Shown in pieces: positions 52,347 through 61,564 of a stretch of DNA of 64,000 nt. The notes under the pieces are model-generated. The model made no database searches, was not told the DNA's origin, and saw only the letters and a program-made list of their open reading frames with translations. The translations under genes were made by a program, and so were the position numbers. Location of the stretch: NCBI GenBank assembly GCA_020634115.1, contig JACKCH010000019.1, forward strand, positions 90,088 to 154,087. Direction: 5' to 3'. The first letter of the stretch is position 1, and the number at the start of each line of letters is the position of its first letter. Origin of the DNA: Anaerolineaceae bacterium. Lineage in GTDB: Bacteria > Chloroflexota > Anaerolineae > Aggregatilineales > Phototrophicaceae.

Positions 52347-54538
52347 AGTCCATTCTCCAGGAGCAAAGCGTTTTTCGCCTCAACGGTGACGCCCCCACGT
52401 ACATAAGGCTGGTCGGTGTAGTTGACGATGATCTGCTTATTGTTGGCGTAGGTGGTGGCAAAAACGCCGTCCGCCAGTTTTTCGTGCGCGATGATTGCCT
52501 GCCCGCGCACCGGGGCGAGGAGGGCGTTCATCCATTGATAGGTAGTCTGAATCTGTTCACCCCATTGGGCGTAAGAGGAGGAGTAAATCCAGGCCGAGCG
52601 GGTATTGAGCATATTGGCGGTGGGTTCATGAGTGACGAAATACGAGGGGTAGATGCCATACTCGACCTGCCGCAGCAGATCGTTTTCCAGATTGGATGAA
52701 AAATTAACGGGCGTGCTGTAGTAGGGTATATAGCCCGCCAGCACAATCGGCAGGAATGGCACGGATTCCGAGGTATAAATGTAACCGTCGTCACCGAGCG
52801 GCATGTCGTAGTAGGCTTGCGTGAATCCCAGGAGGTAATCGTTGGGACGGTAAAGACCCAGGCGCACGGGCGATTCGGCCAGCAGGGATTGGTAAGCCTC
52901 AATCGCATCTTCCCGGTTGAGCGGGCTGCTGCGCCGGAAGTCACTGTACAGCACCGAGCCAATCCCATCGAGCGCCAGCCCAACATTTAATTGTGAGGCA
53001 ATATCCTCGGTCAGGGTGGCGTAATGCTCCTGCAGGGCAGCCAGGGTGAAGTAATAGTTATAGTGGCGGCCAAAACCTTCCAGGTTGACGTTGGTGATTG
53101 CCATCGCCACATCATTGCGCGGGGAGTACCCCGGTTCTTCCCACAGTGCCGCCTGGGGTTCAAGATAGAGCGAGAAGTGTCCACCCTCAGCAGTGATTTT
53201 TTCCGCCAGTGTTCGCAATTCATCCAGGCTGCCCAGCCCTCCTTCAAGGGTTACCGACGTGGGGGGCATGGTAGAAGCGCCAAGCGGCTGCCAACCGTAG
53301 TAAATAACCTCAGGATTCGGGATTTGCAGGCTGTCGAGAATCCCGCTCATCTGGCTAACGGTGGTCATGGGGATGAAGCGATCCCAGAACATGACCCGTT
53401 CCTTGTCGCCACCCAGAAATTCCAGCCGGATACCGATATTGAGGTTCGGGTCGTCAGCCTTGTGTAAGCGGCCACTGTCCAGCAGATATTGCTGGTAACT
53501 GCGGGCCATACCAACATAATCAGCGGCGTCGCCGGTCAGGAAGCGGAAATGCAGCACAACATCAAAATGGTTGGTTTCCCGCTGAACGGTGGTTACACCC
53601 GCGCCGGAGCGATTGGTTGCTTGGAAGTAAGGTTCATTGTAGATGAAAGCATTGTAGATGAAATTGAAATTGGTGAGGATGCCCGCCGGGTGCGCCTGAA
53701 TTTCCCCATAGGCCGAACCTTGTTCGACCACCGACAGGAAGGCATTCTGCCCTTCCCCGTGTGCGACCCCAAAGACCGGGAAAGACGCCGGATAGCCAGG
53801 GGTAACGAGCGGATCATAGGGCTGATAGGCGAGGATGCCCAGATCATCGCCATAATACCGGGCATAGAGCATGTTTTTGGCTTTGGTGGTATCCGCAAAT
53901 CGAATCAGACTGCCGATTCCATCCGGGATGAGCATGTAGCCCGGCACACTGCTGCCGCGTGTGGCCCCCAAAAAGGGGTAAATATAGACCTGTCCCAGGC
54001 GGAAATCCGGGTTTCCTTCGTTGATCGTAGCGAATGGCACGGCAACCCGCAGGCCGGTTGCTTCCAGTTGCAGGGTAACGCCAACCGTGATGCCATAATC
54101 CTCGAAGGTCACGACGGCTGAGATGCCCTGTTCGATGGGCGTGACTTCCAGCGTGTGGTTGGCATTGGCGATGGAGGTGCGGGAATTGACGGCTTTTTTG
54201 TCGAGATATTCGATGCTGATGCCGCTCTGGGCAAAGGCTCGCCAGGATTTGTTGAGGCGATCCCCCTCCAGCAATTCATCAATGCCCGAATGCCACAGAT
54301 AGTTGCTGCGTTTATCCAGCAATTTGAAGGCCAGCGTATCAGAGTCGACATAGAGCTGGAACAGGTCATTCTCGGCTACCATCTGGTATGAAGGCGGAAT
54401 TTCCTGCAAGAGAGGAGTCGCCTGGGCTGCCCCCGATGGCGCGAGGATGACCGGCAGGAGCAGGAGGGTCAGCAGCAGCGCCGCCCAAACCGGGGCGCGA
54501 TCCACTTGTCGCGGCGGGAGACGGTTCAAGTTAGCCAC
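52343..54538 (-). CDS. DUF5696-like large surface protein
   Basis: 731 aa from a GTG at 54538 with AGGAGG 9 nt upstream; it overlaps the preceding stop by 8 nt. A basic stretch and one hydrophobic signal/anchor (VWAALLLTLLLLPVILAPSG) are followed by a beta-rich N-terminal half (YQMVAENDLFQLYVDSDTLAFKLLDKRSNYLWHSG). From about residue 370 comes a (beta/alpha)8-like region with YYGWQPLGA, GGHFSLYLEPQAALWEEPGYS, GLALDGIGSVLYSDFRR and HEKLADGVFATTYANNKQIIVNYTD. The layout resembles a glycoside hydrolase (an Asp at GLALDGIG is a plausible catalytic acid). The family is, to my knowledge, uncharacterised and occurs near sugar ABC transporters in Firmicutes. Confidence 0.65.
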   Translation of the reverse strand: MANLNRLPPRQVDRAPVWAALLLTLLLLPVILAPSGAAQATPLLQEIPPSYQMVAENDLFQLYVDSDTLAFKLLDKRSNYLWHSGIDELLEGDRLNKSWRAFAQSGISIEYLDKKAVNSRTSIANANHTLEVTPIEQGISAVVTFEDYGITVGVTLQLEATGLRVAVPFATINEGNPDFRLGQVYIYPFLGATRGSSVPGYMLIPDGIGSLIRFADTTKAKNMLYARYYGDDLGILAYQPYDPLVTPGYPASFPVFGVAHGEGQNAFLSVVEQGSAYGEIQAHPAGILTNFNFIYNAFIYNEPYFQATNRSGAGVTTVQRETNHFDVVLHFRFLTGDAADYVGMARSYQQYLLDSGRLHKADDPNLNIGIRLEFLGGDKERVMFWDRFIPMTTVSQMSGILDSLQIPNPEVIYYGWQPLGASTMPPTSVTLEGGLGSLDELRTLAEKITAEGGHFSLYLEPQAALWEEPGYSPRNDVAMAITNVNLEGFGRHYNYYFTLAALQEHYATLTEDIASQLNVGLALDGIGSVLYSDFRRSSPLNREDAIEAYQSLLAESPVRLGLYRPNDYLLGFTQAYYDMPLGDDGYIYTSESVPFLPIVLAGYIPYYSTPVNFSSNLENDLLRQVEYGIYPSYFVTHEPTANMLNTRSAWIYSSSYAQWGEQIQTTYQWMNALLAPVRGQAIIAHEKLADGVFATTYANNKQIIVNYTDQPYVRGGVTVEAKNALLLENGL

Positions 54539-56543
54539 GCAATCCGGCCTCCTGAATAATCGCCAGAATGAATTCATACAGTTGACTGAACAGCACATAC
54601 AGGATGTAGCCGGTCAGAAGGAACATCGCCATCGTAAACAGGGTGGTCAGGATGTTGCGTACCGTTTCGGAAAATGAATAGTTGTGAATCTCTTTGACCA
54701 TGATGACGAACATCAACCCCGTCCAGAACCACATGAGTTGAGTGGAGAAATCGTAGACAAAGGCCTCATTGTACGTCAGCAGGTTAGACACCAGGGCGAT
54801 AGGCAGGGCTAACAGGGCATAGGGAAACAGGCTATAGGCGCTGCCGATGATGACATCGCGCATCCGCCCTTCGCCGTCGCTGATGGTGGAAATGAGGTAG
54901 TTGGCGACATTCCATAAGACGATGGGCAAAATGGTGTAGGTGACTTCGGTTTCCGGCTGAATTTGCCACGAAGTTGAGTAGGGGCTGAAGATGAACCCGG
55001 TCACGTACAGCACCAGCACGCGCACGACCACCACCCAGACGTAAATAATCAACGCGAAGGGGAGGCTGCCGCGCAGGTTCTGTTTAATGTAGTAGAAGCT
55101 GTCGGCGGGCTGTTTGATAAAGCGGAACATGAAAACGAAGTCATCCACAAGACGGATTTTTTGCGCGTTCTGTGCCAGCCGCCGCAGCGGGTCGAGCCAC
55201 TTGCGCCGCCGTTCCAGCCGGGTGAAGACGCTCATAAATACCCAACCGCCAAACAGGACGCCGAGTGCGTTGCCCAGATGCCGCTGTAAAACGGCATTCC
55301 GTAATTCCCAGAAGGTTTCGGAGTACCCGTTGCGGTCTTCGGCATAACGGTAGTGTTGCAGCGCCCCAGTGTAGTTTACGTCTTTGTAGTCGGCATCGGC
55401 CAACCCCTGGTACGCCATGACGACGAGGCCGTTATAGTTCAGCACCTCTTCAAAATAGGGGCGGGCTTCGGTGTAGAAGCCTTCCGTGTAGAGCCGCACG
55501 CCATCGTGTAACCGCCGGGCGAAATCCGTCACCTGGTAAATGATGATGGCGTTTTTATCCTTATCCAGCACATACAGGTCTTCGCCCACGCGCTCAATGG
55601 CGGTGGGGTTACTCAGCAACCCTAACCGCTGGTCGCCTCTATCCGGTGCGCCAAAGACAAACAGGAGTGTGCCGTCTAAATCGTATTCAAAAATCCGGCC
55701 CTCGGAATCCACCGCGACGAGCAGACCATCATCACTGACGTTAATATCCCGGAAGGTTTTGGAGCCGAGAATCCAATAATCGAACAGGTTTCTGCCGGAG
55801 ATATTGAACTTGCGAATACTTTTGCTGAATTCCGTGCCGGCGGTAATCGTGTAGACCAGCGATTGGCTGTCAATCGTCACGTTGGAGGGGGAGGCGGCCT
55901 CATTTCTGATGAACTGCTCAAGCTGCTCGTCTGTCAGGAACATCCGTTGCAGGATCATCTTGAGGGACATTTCCGCTGAATTTGCCCCGAAGTAACCAAT
56001 GAAATTGCCATTGGTATTCATCATGACGAGGCCGTTCACCGAGCCTTCGCTGACAATGTAGAGGTTTTTGCGGACATCTATGGTGATCTTGCGCGGCAGA
56101 AACTCCCGATTCAGGCCGAATAAGGGTTCAGAAGGGCGGCCAAATTCATTAACCAGGTTGCCGTCCGCATCGAGAATGACGATGGTATCGTTACCGGCGT
56201 CCGCGATGTATATCGTTCCGGCTTCGTCCACGACCACCCCGGTTGGCGAGCGCAGCACATCCTGTCCGAATTCCGCGACAATCTGGAAATCCGTATCGAG
56301 CTTGATGATACGGTGGTTGCCGGTGTCCGCGATGTAGAGGAAACCATCCGCGGACAGGAACATATCCTCCGGCCCGGATACGGGGAGGTCAATTTCATCC
56401 AGTGGGGTATAGGCGTCCTGCGTCATCCACCCGCTCTGGCCGGGGCCTAATGTCCAGGTCGTATAGGGCGCGTTCGTCTGGGCTGAAACACCCGTGACCG
56501 ACAGCCCGAACAGCAGCAACAGGATTACAAGACTCTTCTTCAT
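54531..56543 (-). CDS. NHL-repeat/YIP1 chimeric membrane protein
   Basis: 670 aa from the ATG at 56543; it overlaps the preceding permease stop by 4 nt (ATGA). A signal peptide (MKKSLVILLLLFGLSVTGVSA) is followed by an NHL beta-propeller (about 55-340: SADGFLYIADTGNHRIIKLD, DEAGTIYIADAGNDTIVILD, SNPTAIERVGEDLYVLDKDK), a TPR-like helical segment (about 345-425: YTEGFYTEARPYFEEVLNYNG) and a C-terminal YIP1-like membrane domain with about five helices (from about 430). The propeller is outside and could bind glycan or the DUF5696 protein. I know of no characterised member of this architecture. Confidence 0.7.
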   Translation of the reverse strand: MKKSLVILLLLFGLSVTGVSAQTNAPYTTWTLGPGQSGWMTQDAYTPLDEIDLPVSGPEDMFLSADGFLYIADTGNHRIIKLDTDFQIVAEFGQDVLRSPTGVVVDEAGTIYIADAGNDTIVILDADGNLVNEFGRPSEPLFGLNREFLPRKITIDVRKNLYIVSEGSVNGLVMMNTNGNFIGYFGANSAEMSLKMILQRMFLTDEQLEQFIRNEAASPSNVTIDSQSLVYTITAGTEFSKSIRKFNISGRNLFDYWILGSKTFRDINVSDDGLLVAVDSEGRIFEYDLDGTLLFVFGAPDRGDQRLGLLSNPTAIERVGEDLYVLDKDKNAIIIYQVTDFARRLHDGVRLYTEGFYTEARPYFEEVLNYNGLVVMAYQGLADADYKDVNYTGALQHYRYAEDRNGYSETFWELRNAVLQRHLGNALGVLFGGWVFMSVFTRLERRRKWLDPLRRLAQNAQKIRLVDDFVFMFRFIKQPADSFYYIKQNLRGSLPFALIIYVWVVVVRVLVLYVTGFIFSPYSTSWQIQPETEVTYTILPIVLWNVANYLISTISDGEGRMRDVIIGSAYSLFPYALLALPIALVSNLLTYNEAFVYDFSTQLMWFWTGLMFVIMVKEIHNYSFSETVRNILTTLFTMAMFLLTGYILYVLFSQLYEFILAIIQEAGLRG

Positions 56544-57448
56544 TTCAGCCCCGAGTGCGACATTGTACTCATGACCTGACCTTGCAGGAAAATGAAGATT
56601 ACCAGATTGGGTAGGAACATAATTAACGCCGCCGCTGCCGCGACCCCTTGCCCGGCAACCACATTCGCGCCGGAAGTAGTTGATGTCAGCGTGCTGAGGT
56701 AGAAGGCCAGCGTTCTCAGACTTTCTGTGTTGATGTAAAGCGTGGAAATATCGGCGTTGTTCCATGCCGCCTGGAATGTGAGAATGGCAATGGTCGCCAG
56801 TGCCGGGCGAATCATCGGCAGAATAATGCGCCAGTAAATCCAGAAGTCGGAAGCCCCGTCAATCTGGGCCGCTTCAATGACTTCATCCGGGATGCCATCT
56901 ATGAATTGTTTGAGCAGGAACAGTCCAACAGGCATCGCCAGCACCGGGAGGATGTGTACCCAGAACGTATCGAGCAGTCCCAGTTTCTGAATCACCAGGA
57001 AACGTGGAATCGTCACCGCAATCGGCACGAACATGAGCGCCACGTTGTTAATGGCGAAGAGCATTTGTTTCAGTTTGAAGCGTTTTTTGGAGAGCGAATA
57101 CGCCGCCGCGCTGGAAACCAGGATAGACGCCACAACGGTGACGAGCGTAATCAGGATGCTGTTGAACAGGTAGCGGCTGACCGGAATGCCGGAATTCGTC
57201 AATTTAGCGAATAAGTCGGTGAAATTCTTAAACGTTGGATTGATTACAAAAAAGCGGGGTGGGAAGGCAAATAATTCATCCGGCGGTTTGAAGGCGTTGG
57301 AAAAGATGAAAATGATGGGCAGCAGCATGAACGCCGCCAGTGGCACCAGGATCACATAAAACTTGAGCTGGCTGACGTGAAACCCCTGGGGGTTGATGCC
57401 CCGGTTGCTAATCCCGGTATAGCGGCTGAACCATTTTTGCTTCTTCAT
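56540..57448 (-). CDS. Sugar ABC transporter permease, MalG type (first pair)
   Basis: 302 aa, six helices, with EAA loop EVIEAAQIDGASDFWIYWRIILPMIRP. It starts 4 nt after the stop of the MalF-type partner. N-terminal FYVILVPLAAFMLLPIIFIFSNAFKPPDELFAFPPRFF is typical of MalG. It probably serves the large solute-binding fusion encoded just upstream. Confidence 0.9.
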   Translation of the reverse strand: MKKQKWFSRYTGISNRGINPQGFHVSQLKFYVILVPLAAFMLLPIIFIFSNAFKPPDELFAFPPRFFVINPTFKNFTDLFAKLTNSGIPVSRYLFNSILITLVTVVASILVSSAAAYSLSKKRFKLKQMLFAINNVALMFVPIAVTIPRFLVIQKLGLLDTFWVHILPVLAMPVGLFLLKQFIDGIPDEVIEAAQIDGASDFWIYWRIILPMIRPALATIAILTFQAAWNNADISTLYINTESLRTLAFYLSTLTSTTSGANVVAGQGVAAAAALIMFLPNLVIFIFLQGQVMSTMSHSGLK

Positions 57449-57451
57449 CGC

Positions 57452-58417
57452 TCAGTCCGTCCCGCTGCCAAACAAGCGCGTGGCGACCCGTGAAAAGAAC
57501 AGTACCATGAGCAGCAAGACCACCGAAACGGCGGCAGCGTAGCCCATTTCATAACGCAGAAAGCCATAGTCCTCGATATGGTTGACGATCAACTGCCCGG
57601 CATATTGCGGGGTTGGGTTGCTGCCGGAAAGCGTGACCCCAATCGCCCCAGCCTGAAATGTGCCGACAATTGCCATCACCGCCCCGAAGAGCATTTGCGG
57701 TTTCATAGAGGGGATAGTAATGTAAAAAATCTCCTGCCAGCGACTGCTCATTCCATCCATCGCAGCAGCCTCGTAGAGTTCCGGGCTGATTTCCAGGATT
57801 CCCGCCAGCATCGCCAGGAAGCCGATGCCCATACTACTCCACAGAGTGACGATAATCATGATGGGCATGAGGTACTGCGGGGATTGCAGCCATTGGATTG
57901 GCTCCCGCATCAGCCCCAGACCCATCAGAAAGCTGTTCAGATAACCGGTCTGGTCACCGCTGAACAGAGTCTTCCAGACAACAGCCATTGCGACCCCGGC
58001 GGTCATCGAAGGGGAGTATAAGATCAGCGCGAAGACTGTCCTGGGTATCCGGGGGAGCTGTGCCAGAATCCATGCCAACAGGAAGGCGAGCGCGTACCCA
58101 CCCGGCCCGACCAGGACTGCAAACTCGATGGTGTTGGACAGGACATACTTCATGAAGGTGTCGTCCTGCGTGACCAGGGAGATGTAGTTGTTCAACCCAA
58201 TAAAATGCGGGGGCTGGATGGCATCAAAAAACATGAAAGAAAGAAAAAACGCCGCCATCACCGGCACAACAATAAAGATGATGAACAATAGCGCATATGG
58301 AGACAGGAATACATAGGCGCTGCCTTCTTTATTCAGCCATCGCCGGAAAGCCGCCCGGAATGAAAACACAGTCGCGCTGCTTTGTTTGTTGAGAGGGAAA
58401 GACTCACTCGTTTCCAT
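57452..58417 (-). CDS. Sugar ABC transporter permease, MalF type (first pair)
   Basis: 321 aa from the ATG at 58417, overlapping the solute-binding gene by 14 nt. Six helices and EAA loop LYEAAAMDGMSSRWQEIFYITIPSMKP. The N-terminal segment AYVFLSPYALLFIIFIVVPVMAAFFLSFMFFD is a canonical MalF-type first helix. Together with the following MalG it forms a full transmembrane pair. Confidence 0.9.
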   Translation of the reverse strand: METSESFPLNKQSSATVFSFRAAFRRWLNKEGSAYVFLSPYALLFIIFIVVPVMAAFFLSFMFFDAIQPPHFIGLNNYISLVTQDDTFMKYVLSNTIEFAVLVGPGGYALAFLLAWILAQLPRIPRTVFALILYSPSMTAGVAMAVVWKTLFSGDQTGYLNSFLMGLGLMREPIQWLQSPQYLMPIMIIVTLWSSMGIGFLAMLAGILEISPELYEAAAMDGMSSRWQEIFYITIPSMKPQMLFGAVMAIVGTFQAGAIGVTLSGSNPTPQYAGQLIVNHIEDYGFLRYEMGYAAAVSVVLLLMVLFFSRVATRLFGSGTD

Positions 58418-61391
58418 GTTCCATCCACGCTTCCACAGTCTCAATCGTTGGAATTTTGATCTCTCCTACCCGCTCTCCATCCTGTAAGTAGCCGAACTCT
58501 TCCATTTTGCGGGTGATTTCACGGTTAATGAGAATAACTGAGCGGTCAATCGCTACACGCGGGTTGGCTCCGTTGAATACGATGCGATTCCAGATGTTGC
58601 TCAACTCGCGTTCCTGCATATAACTGCCCGGGAGCCGTACCGGTTCTTGCAGCCACTGCCATTGCTCACGGATCACGGCTTTATGTTCCTCTGGAATGTC
58701 CATGCGATCCAGCACTTCCAGGTTGGCGGAAAACCACAGATAGGTGAGGCCGTAGTTCAGAACTAACTGTTCCGCAAATTCAGATTGCGTATCGGTGGAC
58801 ATCCACCACTTCAGGAATTCCCATCCTTCCTGGGGTTTATCGGTATTCTGGAACATAATGCTGGTCTGTGCCGAACCGGTGGCATAACGGTTATGTGTAC
58901 CATCCGGCAAGACTGTCGCCGGGAAGGGGGCGATATTCCAGAGTCCACCAATTTCTGGTGCGATAGTCACCAGCTTGACGTAGGTATCAATGACATTGGA
59001 GGTGCCAATAGGCAGTGTGCCGTAACGAAAATCCTGGTAGAAGTTCGCGGTAGTCAGCGGCATCCCGTAAATAGTGAAGCTATCCGCCATGAATTTGATA
59101 GCAGCAATCGCATCTTCGCTTTCCAGGCCAGTAGCAAAACCCCCGTCACTATAAAGTTGGGCGCCATGATTGAAGAGGTAGGGTGAGGTGAAGATATAGT
59201 TTTTCTGTCCGGCGACACCCGAAAGTGGTGTGTTGAAGTTCATGCCGTATCGCTGTAATTCCGGCAAAATCTCAAGCACTTCGTCCCAGGTGTGCGGCAC
59301 CGGGATGCCGAGCGAATCGAGAATATCCTTACGGTAAAACGTCACCCAGCAGTCCTGTGTCTCCGGTAAAGCGTATACGGAGTCATTAATGATGTAGCCG
59401 AGCAGCGCACCGGGCGCGTAAATATGGATGAAGGAATCGAAATCCGGGAAAGAACGCAGATCGTACAAGGCGTTACGCACGGCGAGTTCATAGGGACGGT
59501 CAGTTGCTACTCCCAGCGCGACATCCGGTTGCAACCCGGCGGCGTTGGCGAGGATGAGTTTTGACTCGTCGGGCATAATGGAGAATTTGACCCGAATCCC
59601 CGTTTGCGGCGTGAAGGAAGAGTCGGTCATCCATTGCAGCAGGTTCACATACTGGCGGGGGCGGTTGACCCATACTTCAAGTTCGTCGTCATTCGCACCG
59701 ATGGACTGGTACGGATCAGGCTGGAAAGAATAAATAAAGCGTTTGATGTCCTCACCAATGGCGGTGGTGAACGGTATGGCGGGTGTTTCCGGTACGCGAT
59801 CCGGCGAATGAATGATGATTTTATCCACGGCGAGCGGCTGCTGCTGCAACAGGGGCAAGAGCGTGCCAAGCTGCTGCGCCGCCGAGCCAGTGCCTTCGGA
59901 GAAACGGCTCATATACACTGGTATATCATTCGGGTTATCGGCTAGGAACAGCAGATTATCAATCGCTATCTGGTACGTCTGGGTTTCTGAAGACGTGTTG
60001 CGTTCGTCAATAGACGACAGGGTATTTTTGTCATCAATCAGATTCTGAGCGATAGTATAAAGACGTTCCTGAATATCCGGGATGTAATCCGAAATCACCC
60101 ATTCTTTGAACGGGTCACGCTGGTTGCCGGTTAATCGCTTGATTTCCAGCGCGAGAGAATTAATGTCGAGCAGCGCCTTCTGGATGGTTTCGATGGAGTG
60201 CAGGTAAGGTGAGTTCGTCGCCTCAATCCCCAGGACGTTCACACCTTCATGCAAAAAGACCCGGTAGGGAGTTTCGCCCCCCAAATGGACATCCATCCAA
60301 TTCGATGAGGAGGCGAAGGGGATCGCGTTGAATTCCGCGAACGGAACTTCGCCGTTAATGGTCACCCGGCGGAAAACCGTAAAGTTACTGCGAGTGTTTT
60401 GCATCGCCCGCAAGGTGATTTCGTATAAACCATCTTGCGGGACTTCAAACTGATAGTACGCGGCGCTGCCGCTCTTAATCCAGCTATCGCCGCCCAGCGT
60501 GTTCAACAGTTGGCAATAGGTGTTATAGGGCGTCACCGTGAGATTACGGTCACTGGTCGGGCGCACCGACGTGTCATTCTTGTAAGAGGGGAGTTCCGCT
60601 TCCAGGGTGAGCGAAAAATCAGTTGAATCGGCAGCGGTCTGGGATGCCAGGTATTGCGCGTAGTCGGGGTAGGGGGAGAAGGATATCAGGTAGATACTGC
60701 CCAGGTTGATTTCACCGCGATTCAGGGTGAAACTGAAGTGATGTTCTCCGGCAGATAGTCCTACCTGGGTCGGGTAAGGCTCACTGAAATTCACATCTCG
60801 AAGCGGTACATTGGCCCAGCGTACCGCGCGTACCTGACTGATAAGCGCATCGTTGCCGTAACGATCCTTGGGGAAAATGTTGGAACTGTTGCGGTAGTAA
60901 ACCGGGAGGGTAAACCGTTGAAGACCGCTGACCGGAAACTCGTTATCTACGCGAAGCTGGCCTTCGGGCACGGTTGAGTCGGCTAACACGGCCAGGTCGA
61001 AGGCGAGGGTAAATTCTCCCGCTGCGGGAATCCGGGCATCAAACTGCACGGTGTTTCCCGCTTGAAGCCGGACACTGGCTTTGGCGTATTGGTTTGCCGT
61101 TTCGTCCTGGGCGAGCGGCATTCCGAACGAGTCAGCCTGGATTTCAATAACCGATGGGGAATTGTTGCGCTCAGGCAGCCCGATTGTATTCGTATAGAGA
61201 CTGTTTGCTCGGTTTTCGCTGCGGAGTGGGTCTACTGCCAGGGCTTCGCTGCCAGATTGAGGTATGCAACTCCCAACAGGCGGAATTTGCTCGTTCAAAA
61301 CGAGAAATGTACCCACTAAAGGCAATAAGATCACAAAAATAATCAAAAGCGGCTTTGCCACCGGGGGCAGCTCTTTTAGTTTTGAGCGCAT
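58404..61391 (-). CDS. Very large membrane-anchored solute-binding protein with two beta-sandwich domains
   Basis: 995 aa from the ATG at 61391 with GGAG 9 nt upstream. An N-terminal helix (LLIIFVILLPLVGTFLVL) anchors it. Two jelly-roll/CBM-like units follow: about residues 75-235 (ASVRLQAGNTVQFDARIPAAGEFTLAF, GLSAGEHHFSFTLNRGEINLGSIYLISF) and about 300-395 (AAYYQFEVPQDGLYEITLRAMQ). A helical linker leads to the family 1 solute-binding domain (about 570-960) with NLLQWMTDSSFTPQTGIRVKFSIMPDESKLILANAAGLQPDVALG, CWVTFYRKDILDSLGIPVPHTWDEVLEILPELQRYGMNF and EGWEFLKWWMSTDTQSEFAEQ. It likely grips a long glucan before passing pieces to the permeases. Confidence 0.75.
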   Translation of the reverse strand: MRSKLKELPPVAKPLLIIFVILLPLVGTFLVLNEQIPPVGSCIPQSGSEALAVDPLRSENRANSLYTNTIGLPERNNSPSVIEIQADSFGMPLAQDETANQYAKASVRLQAGNTVQFDARIPAAGEFTLAFDLAVLADSTVPEGQLRVDNEFPVSGLQRFTLPVYYRNSSNIFPKDRYGNDALISQVRAVRWANVPLRDVNFSEPYPTQVGLSAGEHHFSFTLNRGEINLGSIYLISFSPYPDYAQYLASQTAADSTDFSLTLEAELPSYKNDTSVRPTSDRNLTVTPYNTYCQLLNTLGGDSWIKSGSAAYYQFEVPQDGLYEITLRAMQNTRSNFTVFRRVTINGEVPFAEFNAIPFASSSNWMDVHLGGETPYRVFLHEGVNVLGIEATNSPYLHSIETIQKALLDINSLALEIKRLTGNQRDPFKEWVISDYIPDIQERLYTIAQNLIDDKNTLSSIDERNTSSETQTYQIAIDNLLFLADNPNDIPVYMSRFSEGTGSAAQQLGTLLPLLQQQPLAVDKIIIHSPDRVPETPAIPFTTAIGEDIKRFIYSFQPDPYQSIGANDDELEVWVNRPRQYVNLLQWMTDSSFTPQTGIRVKFSIMPDESKLILANAAGLQPDVALGVATDRPYELAVRNALYDLRSFPDFDSFIHIYAPGALLGYIINDSVYALPETQDCWVTFYRKDILDSLGIPVPHTWDEVLEILPELQRYGMNFNTPLSGVAGQKNYIFTSPYLFNHGAQLYSDGGFATGLESEDAIAAIKFMADSFTIYGMPLTTANFYQDFRYGTLPIGTSNVIDTYVKLVTIAPEIGGLWNIAPFPATVLPDGTHNRYATGSAQTSIMFQNTDKPQEGWEFLKWWMSTDTQSEFAEQLVLNYGLTYLWFSANLEVLDRMDIPEEHKAVIREQWQWLQEPVRLPGSYMQERELSNIWNRIVFNGANPRVAIDRSVILINREITRKMEEFGYLQDGERVGEIKIPTIETVEAWMEHGNE

Positions 61392-61519
61392 CGCCAAATC
61401 TCCAGTCGCGGCGTGAGATTCCTCTCGCGGGCGAAAGCACGGCATCATGCTCTATCAACAAAAATAAGCATAATAATTGCAGATTACTTGTAAATGCCAA
61501 TTAGTTCGTATGAAATACA

Positions 61520-61546
61520 GGGGGAACGTATCATTAACGCTCCCCC
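61520..61546 (-). terminator. Intercistronic hairpin after the solute-binding gene
   Basis: GGGGGA-CGT and ACG-TCCCCC arms with one mismatch pair around a 7-nt loop, 19 nt after the stop of the small solute-binding gene. No T-tract follows. Such a hairpin often raises the amount of binding protein over the downstream permeases. Confidence 0.55.
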
Positions 61547-61564
61547 GTGATGTTGATGTGTTGA

